From assembly GCA_045652745.1 (NCBI GenBank), contig JAZRUW010000011.1:1-8442 (forward strand): a stretch of DNA of 8,442 nt, given 5' to 3'. This document shows, one piece after another, positions 1 to 6,719 of the stretch. The notes beneath the pieces are model-generated. The model saw nothing but the letters and a program-made list of their open reading frames with translations, was not told the DNA's origin and searched no databases. The position numbers were made by a program, and so were the translations under genes. Source of the stretch: RGIG2041 sp045652745. Lineage in GTDB: Bacteria > Bacillota > Clostridia > UBA1381 > UMGS1253. Positions within the stretch are counted from its first letter, which is position 1. Each line of letters starts with the position of its first letter.

Positions 1-345
1 GTAGTTCGTATTCTGGATCCCAATATCTTCCTTGAAGTTTTGAACAGCGGCCGCAACATCTATGAACGCCGCGTATATCTGGCTGAATATCGCCGATATG
101 TCGAACAGACTGTCATTTACGACCGCAGCTATCATGTACTGATGAGCTTCATGCGTGATGTAACCGATGAAGAATCAGAGCGCAGTCAGAAGGAAAGCAT
201 CAGTCAGCAGACTATCGAAATCACCGATAAGGTAATCGATAAACAGATGCGTGTTGTTCAGGAGATCGCAATGCTTCTTGGTGAAACTACTGCCGAAACC
301 AAGATCGCGCTCACCAAACTGAAGGAGTCTTTGAAAAATGAATAA
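1..345 (+). CDS. Putative sensory [FeFe]-hydrogenase, C-terminal PAS-like end (5' partial)
   Basis: The frame is open from the left edge, so only the last 114 residues are present. The first half (about residues 15-55, with GRNIYERRVYL and a closing FMRDVTDEE) resembles the end of a PAS sensory domain, whose last strand often finishes in a 'DVTE'-like turn. The second half is hydrophilic and probably helical or coiled coil, ending in EIAMLLGETTAETKIALTKL. This tail and the immediately following SpoIIE phosphatase match the layout known for clostridial group C [FeFe]-hydrogenases, proposed cytoplasmic H2 sensors with a C-terminal PAS domain. No H-cluster motif falls inside the window, so the hydrogenase identity is inferred from tail and context; another PAS-containing regulator is possible. 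It overlaps the phosphatase gene by 8 bp, implying translational coupling. An internal TTG at 40 is not the real start. Confidence 0.6.
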   Translation, partial: VVRILDPNIFLEVLNSGRNIYERRVYLAEYRRYVEQTVIYDRSYHVLMSFMRDVTDEESERSQKESISQQTIEITDKVIDKQMRVVQEIAMLLGETTAETKIALTKLKESLKNE

Positions 346-1510
346 TCTGTGCACCGATATTGGCTATTACAGCCTGAATAAAAAAGGTGAAAATCTCTGC
401 GGTGACCATGTTGAAGTTGTTCCCCAGGAACCTAACTCTTCTGTCGTCGTATTGGCGGATGGTCTTGGAAGCGGTGTAAAGGCTAACATCCTTTCTACCC
501 TGACCTCTAAAATCATCTCCACCATGCTGGCTGCCAACATGAGTATCGAAGATTGTGTGCACACCATTATCTCCACTCTGCCTGTCTGTCAGGTGCGTGG
601 TGTTGCTTACTCCACCTTCACCATTATTCATGTGGTTGAAAACGAGTTCGCAGAGATTATTCAGTTTGATAATCCCGATGTTATCTTCCTGCGCGATGGT
701 GTTAATTTTGACTATCCTAAGCAGCTTCTTCAAATTGAAGGACGTAACGTATACAAATCCCGTGTGCGTCTGCAGGAATATGATACACTGATTGCCATGA
801 GTGATGGTGCTATCTACGCAGGCATCGGTCAAGAGCTGAACTATGGCTGGCAGCGCGAAAACATTGTTGACTTCATGGAAATCATGTACAGCAAAGATTT
901 TACCGCCAAGACCCTCAGCACCATACTTTTGAATGAATGTAACAAGCTGTATGGTTATCAGCCCGGTGACGATACAACGGTATGTACCGTTAAACTTCGC
1001 CGCAGAAATCCGATGAACCTGATGATTGGTCCTCCTTCTGATCCCAAGGATGTACAGAAGATGATGTCCCTGTTCTTCTCCAAAGAAGGCAAACACATCA
1101 TCTGCGGCGGTACCACCTCATCGATTGCGGCTAAGTTTTTACGCAAACCTCTGCGCGCCAGTCTGGATTTTGCAGATTCGGACATTCCGCCGATTGCCAA
1201 AATTGAGGGTGTGGATTTGGTCACTGAGGGCGTAATCACCGTCAACCGCGTACTCGAATACGCGAAAGACTACATTGGCGACAATGAGCTATACGAACAG
1301 TGGAATTACGGACGTGACGGCGCTTCGCTGATTTGTCAGCTTCTGTTTGAAGAAGCGACCGACATCAATTTCTACGTCGGGCGCGCCATCAATCCGGCAC
1401 ATCAAAATCCCGACTTGCCCATCAATTTCAGCATCAAGATGAACTTGGTAGAAGAACTTTCCGCCTGTCTTAAGCAAATGGGCAAGCGCATTAAAGTAAG
1501 TTATTTCTAA
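338..1510 (+). CDS. SpoIIE/PP2C-family serine phosphatase with extra C-terminal domain
   Basis: A 390-residue cytosolic protein without signal peptide or membrane segments. Residues 1-220 form a SpoIIE-type PP2C metal-dependent phosphatase domain: LADGLGSG carries metal-ligand-type D41, AMSDGA gives D156, and PGDDTTV gives D211/D212 at the domain end. Such enzymes remove phosphate from serine or threonine on partner proteins, often anti-sigma antagonists. Residues 225-390 are a second domain I cannot name; it contains a glycine-rich ICGGTTSS stretch. The ATG is preceded by AGGAG at 323-327, 10 bp upstream and inside the previous gene. Location between a probable H2-sensing hydrogenase and a catalytic hydrogenase suggests it relays a hydrogen or redox signal. 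Codon use changes within the gene: before about 1150, 10 of 11 proline codons are CCC or CCT, whereas CCG and TCG appear afterwards and GAC replaces GAT. Family is well supported; target and signal are inferred. Confidence 0.85.
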   Translation: MNNLCTDIGYYSLNKKGENLCGDHVEVVPQEPNSSVVVLADGLGSGVKANILSTLTSKIISTMLAANMSIEDCVHTIISTLPVCQVRGVAYSTFTIIHVVENEFAEIIQFDNPDVIFLRDGVNFDYPKQLLQIEGRNVYKSRVRLQEYDTLIAMSDGAIYAGIGQELNYGWQRENIVDFMEIMYSKDFTAKTLSTILLNECNKLYGYQPGDDTTVCTVKLRRRNPMNLMIGPPSDPKDVQKMMSLFFSKEGKHIICGGTTSSIAAKFLRKPLRASLDFADSDIPPIAKIEGVDLVTEGVITVNRVLEYAKDYIGDNELYEQWNYGRDGASLICQLLFEEATDINFYVGRAINPAHQNPDLPINFSIKMNLVEELSACLKQMGKRIKVSYF

Positions 1511-1547
1511 TGTTTTTACTTAGGAGAAACAGTGAAGGAGTGTAAAC

Positions 1548-2969
1548 ATGAGAAAATTTGATACAAAAGTACAGCACTTAAAATACAAGGTTTTGCGTGA
1601 AGTGGCACGCCACGCATGGAACGACACGCTTTTGGAAAACGTGCTCTCCATTCCCGAGCAGATTGTGCCGGGCAAAACCCCGACCATGCGTTGCTGTGTG
1701 TATAAGGAAAGAGCAATTTTAGCAGAGCGCGTGAAAATCGTGATGGGCGGCGACAAGGAAAACCCGAACGTAATTCAGGTCATCGACATCGCCTGCGACG
1801 AATGTCCGTCCGCAGGTTATGAAGTCACCGACTCCTGCCGTGGCTGTTTGGCGCACCGTTGTGAGGATGTGTGCAAAAGAGGCGCGATTTCCTTTGACCA
1901 CCACCATGTGGCACACATCGACAAGTCGAAGTGCGTAGAATGCGGTCAGTGTGCAAAGGTCTGCCCGTATTCCGCCATCATCAACCGCAAACGTCCGTGC
2001 CAGAACGCCTGCAAAATCAAGGCAATTTCCATCGATGAAAACAATGCTGCTGCGATTGACTACAGAAAGTGCACCTCCTGCGGCGCATGTGTATACCAGT
2101 GCCCGTTCGGTGCCATCATGGACAAATCCTACATTTTGGATGCCATTGATATCATCCAGAAGAGTGAGGACAATAAAAATTACAAAGTGTACGCTATTGT
2201 AGCGCCCTCCATTTCCAGCCAATTTACCTATGCAAAACTTGGTCAGGTGATTCGCGGCCTCAAAGAACTTGGTTTCTATACCGTAATTGAGGCGGCACTC
2301 GGCGCAGATATGGTGGCGGCCAGCGAATCGAAAGAACTCGCCGAAAAGGGATTTTTGACCAGTTCTTGCTGCCCTGCTTTTGTTTCGTATGTAAAATCCG
2401 CCTTCCCGGATTTGATTGAGCACATTTCGCACAATCTTTCCCCAATGGCAGAGCTGGCGAAATATATCAAGGAAACTGACCCCACCGCCAAGGTGGTATT
2501 CGTCGGCCCGTGTACGGCAAAGAAAGCGGAAGCACAGCTTGAAAAGGTGCGTTCGTATGTCGATGTTGTTTTAACATTTGAAGAACTGCAGGCCCTCTAC
2601 GACAGCAAAGATATTGACATCACCACCTTGGAAGAGGATGTACTCGACAACGCTTCCTACTACGGCAGAATTTTCGCACGCTCGGGCGGCTTGTCCGACG
2701 CAGTTGCACAGGCATTAAAAGAACAGGGCATTGATTTTGAAGTAAAACCGGTAGCGTGTGACGGTATTGAAGCCTGCAAACTGGCACTGCTCAAAAAGAG
2801 CAAAAATGTGCTCGACGCCAACTTTATCGAGGGTATGGCCTGCACGGGCGGCTGTATCGGCGGCGCTGGTTGCCTGACCCACGGCGACAAAAACAAAGCC
2901 GAAGTCGACAAATACGGCAGAGAAGCCTATGAAAAAACCATCAGCGATGCCATTTCCGTATTAAAGTAG
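1548..2969 (+). CDS. Monomeric group B [FeFe]-hydrogenase
   Basis: A complete 473-residue iron hydrogenase catalysing reversible proton reduction to H2, presumably with ferredoxin, in the cytosol. Residues 83-109 hold a cysteine cluster (C83, C86, C97, C100, C105, C109). A ferredoxin-like domain follows with C129/132/135/139, an extra C151/C155 pair, and C175/178/181/185. The H-domain shows all three signature loops: L1 TSSCCPAF (C274 proton-relay position, C275 ligand), L2 PCTAKKAE (C322, K325, E328) and L3 EGMACTGGCIGG (C432, C436). L1 reads CCPAF rather than CCPGW, and L3 ends GGAGCL, which together with the N-terminal cysteines fits group B (B1/B3) rather than bifurcating or Clostridium pasteurianum-type group A enzymes. 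The position equivalent to Met353 of C. pasteurianum CpI is glycine (G320); M430 matches Met497. The ATG follows AAGGAG (1535-1540) by 7 bp and lies 37 bp after the phosphatase gene, so co-transcription is likely. Confidence 0.93.
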   Translation: MRKFDTKVQHLKYKVLREVARHAWNDTLLENVLSIPEQIVPGKTPTMRCCVYKERAILAERVKIVMGGDKENPNVIQVIDIACDECPSAGYEVTDSCRGCLAHRCEDVCKRGAISFDHHHVAHIDKSKCVECGQCAKVCPYSAIINRKRPCQNACKIKAISIDENNAAAIDYRKCTSCGACVYQCPFGAIMDKSYILDAIDIIQKSEDNKNYKVYAIVAPSISSQFTYAKLGQVIRGLKELGFYTVIEAALGADMVAASESKELAEKGFLTSSCCPAFVSYVKSAFPDLIEHISHNLSPMAELAKYIKETDPTAKVVFVGPCTAKKAEAQLEKVRSYVDVVLTFEELQALYDSKDIDITTLEEDVLDNASYYGRIFARSGGLSDAVAQALKEQGIDFEVKPVACDGIEACKLALLKKSKNVLDANFIEGMACTGGCIGGAGCLTHGDKNKAEVDKYGREAYEKTISDAISVLK

Positions 2970-3007
2970 TTTTTGAAAAAATTCCCCAAAAAATTTGTAA
3001 AAAAAAC

Positions 3008-3036
3008 TTGAAATACGAATGAAACGGTGCTATAAT
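3008..3036 (+). promoter_or_regulatory. Sigma-A promoter for the mdh-like gene
   Basis: A -35 hexamer TTGAAA (3008-3013, 5 of 6 consensus) and a perfect -10 TATAAT (3031-3036) are separated by exactly 17 bp, with an extended -10 TG at 3028-3029. The predicted transcription start is near 3043, leaving a leader of about 55 nt. It lies in the AT-rich 128-bp gap after the hydrogenase gene and marks a new transcription unit. This is the best promoter in the window. Confidence 0.85.
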
Positions 3037-3044
3037 AAACGAGA

Positions 3045-3062
3045 TTGTTAAAAAAATGACAA
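3045..3062 (+). promoter_or_regulatory. Rex (NADH/NAD+ sensor) operator-like site
   Basis: TTGTTAA, four A residues, then ATGACAA match the clostridial Rex operator TTGTTAA-N4-TTAACAA at 12 of 14 defined positions with correct spacing. It begins 8 bp after the -10 box and overlaps the predicted transcription start, an ideal place for repression. Rex leaves DNA when NADH is high, so the downstream NADH-consuming dehydrogenase would be switched on when reductant accumulates. The match is visible; binding by Rex is inferred, and no rex gene lies in this window. Confidence 0.68.
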
Positions 3063-3097
3063 ATTCAAACTAAAACAGAAACGCGAGGTTAAAAAGA

Positions 3098-4039
3098 ATG
3101 AATAAGATTACAATCATCGGTTCGGGCAACGTAGGCTCGACCATCGCTTACACACTGACGGTTATGGGTCTTGCCTCCGAAATCGTAATGGTGGACATCA
3201 ACGGTGAAAAGGCACTCGGCGAAGCGCTCGACATCCGCCAGGGCGTGCCGTTCTGCAATCCGGCGTTCGTTTATGCCGGCTCCTATGCGGATGCCGCAGG
3301 TTCGGATATCGTTATCATCACTTCCGGTATGGCAAGAAAGCCGGGTCAGTCCAGACTCGATTTGGCACAGGCCAACGTCAATATCTTAAAGTCCGTTGCT
3401 GAGCAGATTGTAAAGTACGCGCCGGACGCTACCTATTTAATTGTAAGTAACCCGGTAGATATTTTGACCTACGTATTCTGCAAATGCTCCGGCATTCCGG
3501 AAGAACGCGTTATCGGTTCGGGTACGATTTTGGATACTGCACGTCTGCGTGCAAGAATCTCGGAATACTACTCCGTAAACCAGAAAAACGTACACGCATA
3601 CATTCTCGGTGAGCACGGCGATACCGCGTTTGTACCGTGGTCTTTGGCAAACATCTCCAATGTGCCGATTGATTCGTACAGAAACTCCGTATTAAAGACC
3701 GGTGACTATCCGGAATTCAATAAAGACGACGTAGAAAATTACGTGCGCAAATCCGGCGCGCGCGTTATCGCACGCAAGGGCGCAACCTTCTATGCCGTTT
3801 CCATGTCGGTTTGCCACGTATGCAAGTGCCTGCTCAACAGCGTAGACACCACCTTGACGGTTTCGACCATGATGCACGGCGAATACGGCATTGATGACGT
3901 ATGTCTCAGCCTTTTAAGCGTTGTCGGCAACAAGATTGCACACAACAAAATTTTACTGCCGCTCAACGATTTCGAAATTGAGCAGCTCCACAAGAGCGCA
4001 AATGCACTCAAAGACGTTATTAAGAGCATCAACTTCTAA
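3098..4039 (+). CDS. mdh: Malate dehydrogenase of the LDH-like family (would often be labelled L-lactate dehydrogenase)
   Basis: A 313-residue cytosolic NAD-dependent 2-hydroxyacid dehydrogenase, full length for the LDH/MDH family. The Rossmann loop GSGNVG is at residues 8-13, and D33 at the end of the second strand indicates NAD over NADP. Catalytic residues are all present: N118, D146, R149 and H173 in LGEHGDT, plus substrate-binding R86. The overall sequence (VHAYILGEHGDT, PWSLANI, KGATFY) is LDH-like. The specificity position, Gln102 in lactate dehydrogenases, is R80 in MARKPGQSR, as in malate dehydrogenases. Changing this glutamine to arginine is known to turn a Bacillus LDH into an oxaloacetate-using enzyme. 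With fumarase next door, oxaloacetate-malate conversion is the better call, though lactate activity cannot be excluded. The ATG has GAGG (3085-3088) 9 bp upstream. Expression probably starts at the Rex-associated promoter. Confidence 0.82.
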   Translation: MNKITIIGSGNVGSTIAYTLTVMGLASEIVMVDINGEKALGEALDIRQGVPFCNPAFVYAGSYADAAGSDIVIITSGMARKPGQSRLDLAQANVNILKSVAEQIVKYAPDATYLIVSNPVDILTYVFCKCSGIPEERVIGSGTILDTARLRARISEYYSVNQKNVHAYILGEHGDTAFVPWSLANISNVPIDSYRNSVLKTGDYPEFNKDDVENYVRKSGARVIARKGATFYAVSMSVCHVCKCLLNSVDTTLTVSTMMHGEYGIDDVCLSLLSVVGNKIAHNKILLPLNDFEIEQLHKSANALKDVIKSINF

Positions 4040-4068
4040 AAATGTTAAATTTTCCGCACAACTTGATA

Positions 4069-4097
4069 AAGACATCTCACATACAATGTTCTATAAT
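4069..4097 (+). promoter_or_regulatory. Candidate sigma-A promoter for fumC
   Basis: In the 102-bp gap before fumC, AAGACA (4069-4074, 4 of 6 to TTGACA) lies 17 bp before a perfect TATAAT (4092-4097). A second perfect TATAAT at 4104-4109 is paired only with a poor ATACAA. The -35 match is modest, so the promoter is tentative; fumC may also be read through from the upstream dehydrogenase gene, since no terminator is seen between them. Confidence 0.45.
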
Positions 4098-4114
4098 TAT
4101 ATCTATAATTATAT
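4091..4114 (+). repeat. Perfect 12-bp tandem direct repeat upstream of fumC
   Basis: CTATAATTATAT occurs twice with no gap (4091-4102 and 4103-4114), and each copy contains a TATAAT box. It lies 27 bp before the fumC start, within the probable core promoter. It may have arisen by slippage duplication of the -10 region; changes in copy number could shift or strengthen initiation. Confidence 0.9.
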
Positions 4115-4141
4115 AAGTACAAACGAGAAAGGATTTGTAAA

Positions 4142-5518
4142 ATGGAATACCGTATTGAACATGACTCCATGGGCGAAATGAAAGTCCCGGCAGACCGCCT
4201 CTGGGCTGCCCAGACCCAAAGAAGCCACGAAAACTTTGAAATCGGTGTCGGCATTGAAACCATGCCGGCAGAAATCATACACGCATTCGGTATCTTGAAA
4301 AAGGCCGCAGCGATTGCAAACCACGCACTCCGTCCGGAAAAGATGACCGACGAAAAACTCGGTGCCATCAAGACCGCTTGTGACGAAGTGATTGCAGGTG
4401 AGCTTTCCGGTCACTTTCCGCTCGTTGTATGGCAGACCGGTTCGGGCACACAGTCGAACATGAACTCCAACGAAGTGATTGCCAACCGCGGCAATCAGAT
4501 TCTGGGCAAAACCCTTTTGCACCCGAACGATGACATCAACATGAGTCAGTCGTCCAACGACACCTTCCCGACCGCAATGCACATCGCGGCAGTGCTGATT
4601 TTGGAAGACAAACTCATTCCGGCGGCAAAGATGCTCATTGAAACCTTCAAACGTTTGGAGGCTGAAAATGAAGGTATTGTAAAGAGCGGCAGAACGCATC
4701 TGCAGGATGCTACGCCGATTACCTTTACGCAGGAAATCAGCGGTTGGCGCTCGAGTCTTGAAAAAGACGTTGAGCTTTTAGAGCGTTCGCTCGCGCCGCT
4801 GCACGAGCTCGCGCTCGGCGGCACGGCTGTCGGCACGGGCCTCAATGCGCCGAAAGGCTTTGATACCGCGGTAGCCGAAGAAGTAAGCAAACTGACCGGC
4901 AAGCCGTTTGTGACAGCCGCAAACAAGTTCCATGCGCTTACATCCAAAGACGAGCTTGTATTTGCACACGGTGCAATCAAGGCGCTCGCTTGCGACATGA
5001 TGAAGATTGCAAACGATATCCGCTGGCTGGCATCCGGCCCGAGAGACGGCTTAGGCGAAATTTTCATTCCGGAAAATGAGCCGGGCTCCTCCATCATGCC
5101 GGGTAAGGTAAATCCGACCCAGTGCGAAGCGGTAACGATGGTTGCCGTACAGGTAATGGGTAACGATGTAGCCGTAACCATGGCGGCATCACAGGGCAAC
5201 TTTGAATTAAACGTATTTATGCCGGTTTGCATCTACAATTTCCTGCAGTCTGCGCGCCTTCTTTCCGAAGCAATTGTTTCCTTTAACAACAACTGCGCAG
5301 TCGGCATCAAGGCAAACAAAGAAAAGATGCACCACAACCTGCACAACTCCTTAATGCTCGTTACGGCGCTCAACCCATACATCGGTTATGAAAACGCCGC
5401 GAAAACAGCAAAGAAAGCATTCAAGGATAATATTTCCTTAAAAGAAGCATGTGTAGAACTCGGCTTTTTGACCGCCGAGAAATTCGACGAGGTTTTCCAT
5501 CCGGAACAGATGGTATGA
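4142..5518 (+). CDS. fumC: Class II fumarate hydratase (fumarase)
   Basis: A 458-residue, full-length member of the aspartase/fumarase superfamily that interconverts malate and fumarate in the cytosol as a homotetramer without an iron-sulfur cluster. Family landmarks are present: GSGTQSNMNSNEVIANR (100-116), SGRTHLQDATP with active-site H186, and the signature GSSIMPGKVNPTQCE (315-329) containing the mobile-loop catalytic serine. The signature reads PGKVNPTQCE, as in fumarases, rather than the PAKVNPVIPE type of aspartases. The ATG follows AAAGGA (4128-4133) by 8 bp. It lies 102 bp after the malate dehydrogenase-like gene and 13 bp before hdrB, joining C4-acid metabolism to the Hdr complex. 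Proline is coded CCG in 18 of 19 cases, the dialect of the central part of the window. Confidence 0.96.
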   Translation: MEYRIEHDSMGEMKVPADRLWAAQTQRSHENFEIGVGIETMPAEIIHAFGILKKAAAIANHALRPEKMTDEKLGAIKTACDEVIAGELSGHFPLVVWQTGSGTQSNMNSNEVIANRGNQILGKTLLHPNDDINMSQSSNDTFPTAMHIAAVLILEDKLIPAAKMLIETFKRLEAENEGIVKSGRTHLQDATPITFTQEISGWRSSLEKDVELLERSLAPLHELALGGTAVGTGLNAPKGFDTAVAEEVSKLTGKPFVTAANKFHALTSKDELVFAHGAIKALACDMMKIANDIRWLASGPRDGLGEIFIPENEPGSSIMPGKVNPTQCEAVTMVAVQVMGNDVAVTMAASQGNFELNVFMPVCIYNFLQSARLLSEAIVSFNNNCAVGIKANKEKMHHNLHNSLMLVTALNPYIGYENAAKTAKKAFKDNISLKEACVELGFLTAEKFDEVFHPEQMV

Positions 5519-5531
5519 CGGAGGTAATCAA

Positions 5532-6326
5532 ATGAAAGCAAGTTATTTCCCGGGGTGTACCTTAAAAAACAAGGCAAAGGATTTGGACGTGTATGCACGT
5601 GCCTGCGCCGAGGCTTTGGGTATTACCTTAGAAGAAATTGAAAACTGGCAATGCTGCGGCGGTGTATTCACCACGGCAGCAGACGAAGTTGCAACCAAAC
5701 TTTCGTCCGTGCGCGCACTCAAAGAAGCGGCTGACAAAGAGCGTCCGCTCATCACCGTGTGTTCGGCTTGCCACAATGTAATTAAGCAAACCAATGCGGC
5801 AATGCAGACAAACGCTGAATTTGCCGATAAAGTAAACCGCTATATGGCAGAAGATAACGGCTACAACGGCGAAGCGCAGGTGCTCCACTATTTGGAGATG
5901 CTTCGCGACCTCGTAGGCTTTGACAAACTGGCCGAAAAGGTGAAAAATCCGCTGACCGGCAAGAAAATTGCGGCGTACTACGGTTGTCTTTTGCTTCGTC
6001 CGAGCAGTGTAATGCAGTTTGACGATGCAGAAAATCCGACGATTATGGAAGATTTTATCCGTGCCATCGGTGGCGAAGCGGTTGTGTATGCAAAGCGCAA
6101 CGAATGTTGCGGCGGCTACATCGCTATGGAAAGTCCCGCGCTTGCAAAGAAAAACAGCGAAGGCGTTGTAAACAATGCAAAGGCGGTCGGTGCGGAGATG
6201 ATGATTACTGCATGTCCGCTGTGCCGTTATAACTTAATCAAAAACGGTGCCGACATTCCGGTAGTATATTTTACCGAGCTTCTGGCCGAAGCGCTGGGTG
6301 TAAAGGAGGACGTAAGCAATGCATAA
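5532..6326 (+). CDS. hdrB: Heterodisulfide reductase subunit B-like protein (two CCG domains)
   Basis: A 264-residue soluble protein with two complete CCG domains (Pfam cysteine-rich domain). The first has C9-x31-C41C42-x34-C77xxC80, the second C152-x39-C192C193-x34-C228xxC231. In methanogen HdrB these ten cysteines hold two noncubane [4Fe-4S] clusters that cleave the CoM-S-S-CoB disulfide. Bacteria lack those coenzymes, so the physiological acceptor here is something else. The same fold forms the C-terminal part of TfrB, the electron-feeding subunit of thiol:fumarate reductase, which matters because fumC lies 13 bp upstream. GGAGG (5520-5524) sits 7 bp before the ATG. The end overlaps hdrC by 8 bp. 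Family call is firm; substrate unknown. Confidence 0.92.
   Translation: MKASYFPGCTLKNKAKDLDVYARACAEALGITLEEIENWQCCGGVFTTAADEVATKLSSVRALKEAADKERPLITVCSACHNVIKQTNAAMQTNAEFADKVNRYMAEDNGYNGEAQVLHYLEMLRDLVGFDKLAEKVKNPLTGKKIAAYYGCLLLRPSSVMQFDDAENPTIMEDFIRAIGGEAVVYAKRNECCGGYIAMESPALAKKNSEGVVNNAKAVGAEMMITACPLCRYNLIKNGADIPVVYFTELLAEALGVKEDVSNA
6302..6310 (+). promoter_or_regulatory. Strong ribosome binding site for hdrC inside hdrB
   Basis: AAAGGAGGA lies within the last codons of hdrB, 8 bp before the hdrC ATG at 6319. It fixes the hdrC start and supports tightly coupled, near-stoichiometric production of the two subunits. Confidence 0.85.
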
Positions 6327-6705
6327 CAAAAATCTCCAAGAGCAAATCCTCCGCGCAAGCGGTGTGAATCCGAGAAAATGTATGCGTTGCGGCAAATGCT
6401 CCGCCACTTGCCCGGCATACGATGAGATGGAATACCATCCGCATCAGTTTGTAAATATGGTTGAAACCGGCGATATTGAGCCGCTTTTGACGAGCGAATC
6501 ATTATATAAGTGCCTTGCATGCTTTGCCTGCATCGAGCGTTGTCCGCGCGGTGTGGAACCGGCAAAGCTCGTGGAGGCCGTGCGCCTTGCCGCTGTACGC
6601 AAGCAGGGTGCAAACCACATGACCGCCAACGATGTTCCGTCCCTGCTCGATGAGGATTTACCGCAGCAGGCCATCGTCAGCGCATTTAGAAAATACACGA
6701 AGTAA
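6319..6705 (+). CDS. hdrC: Heterodisulfide reductase subunit C-like ferredoxin protein
   Basis: A 128-residue soluble protein with two [4Fe-4S] motifs: C21/C24/C27/C31 (KCMRCGKCSATCP) and C65/C68/C71/C75 (KCLACFACIERCP). This spacing, with about 33 residues between motifs, is the HdrC layout, and the family passes electrons from HdrA to HdrB. Length is ordinary for HdrC, somewhat shorter than some methanogen forms. It overlaps hdrB by 8 bp and ends 14 bp before hdrA, so B, C and A should be made together. The gene order B-C-A is the compact bacterial arrangement. All eight prolines are coded CCG. Confidence 0.93.
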   Translation: MHNKNLQEQILRASGVNPRKCMRCGKCSATCPAYDEMEYHPHQFVNMVETGDIEPLLTSESLYKCLACFACIERCPRGVEPAKLVEAVRLAAVRKQGANHMTANDVPSLLDEDLPQQAIVSAFRKYTK

Positions 6706-6711
6706 GGAGGG
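6704..6711 (+). promoter_or_regulatory. Ribosome binding site fixing the hdrA start
   Basis: AAGGAGGG overlaps the hdrC stop codon and lies 8 bp before the ATG at 6720. It selects this ATG as the hdrA start, consistent with the canonical N-terminus RVGVFVCWCGSNI of HdrA proteins. Confidence 0.85.
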
Positions 6712-6719
6712 AAAGACGA

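Noticed and set aside
311..1096. Minus-strand open frame (261 codons) opposite the phosphatase
   Set aside because: It lies opposite a phosphatase domain with clear PP2C motifs and has no family features of its own; it is a shadow frame.
1719..2432. Minus-strand open frame (237 codons) opposite the hydrogenase
   Set aside because: The + strand carries the cysteine motifs and H-cluster loop 1 in this interval; the antisense frame shows no coherent protein.
2970..3006. Possible terminator after the hydrogenase gene
   Set aside because: Only a weak all-A/T inverted repeat (AAATT and AATTT) flanks a CCCC run; there is no GC-rich stem followed by a T tract.
3098..4039. Plain L-lactate dehydrogenase call for the NAD-dependent dehydrogenase
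   Set aside because: Overall similarity is LDH-like, but the specificity residue is arginine (R80) and the next gene is fumarase, so malate dehydrogenase fits better; kept as the alternative.
4044..4062. Possible second Rex site (ATGTTAA half) upstream of fumC
   Set aside because: The left half fits the consensus but the right half matches only about 3 of 7 positions at the required spacing.
4546..5232. Minus-strand open frame (228 codons) opposite fumC
   Set aside because: It lies wholly opposite conserved fumarase sequence and its composition is what reading GC-rich codons backwards gives.
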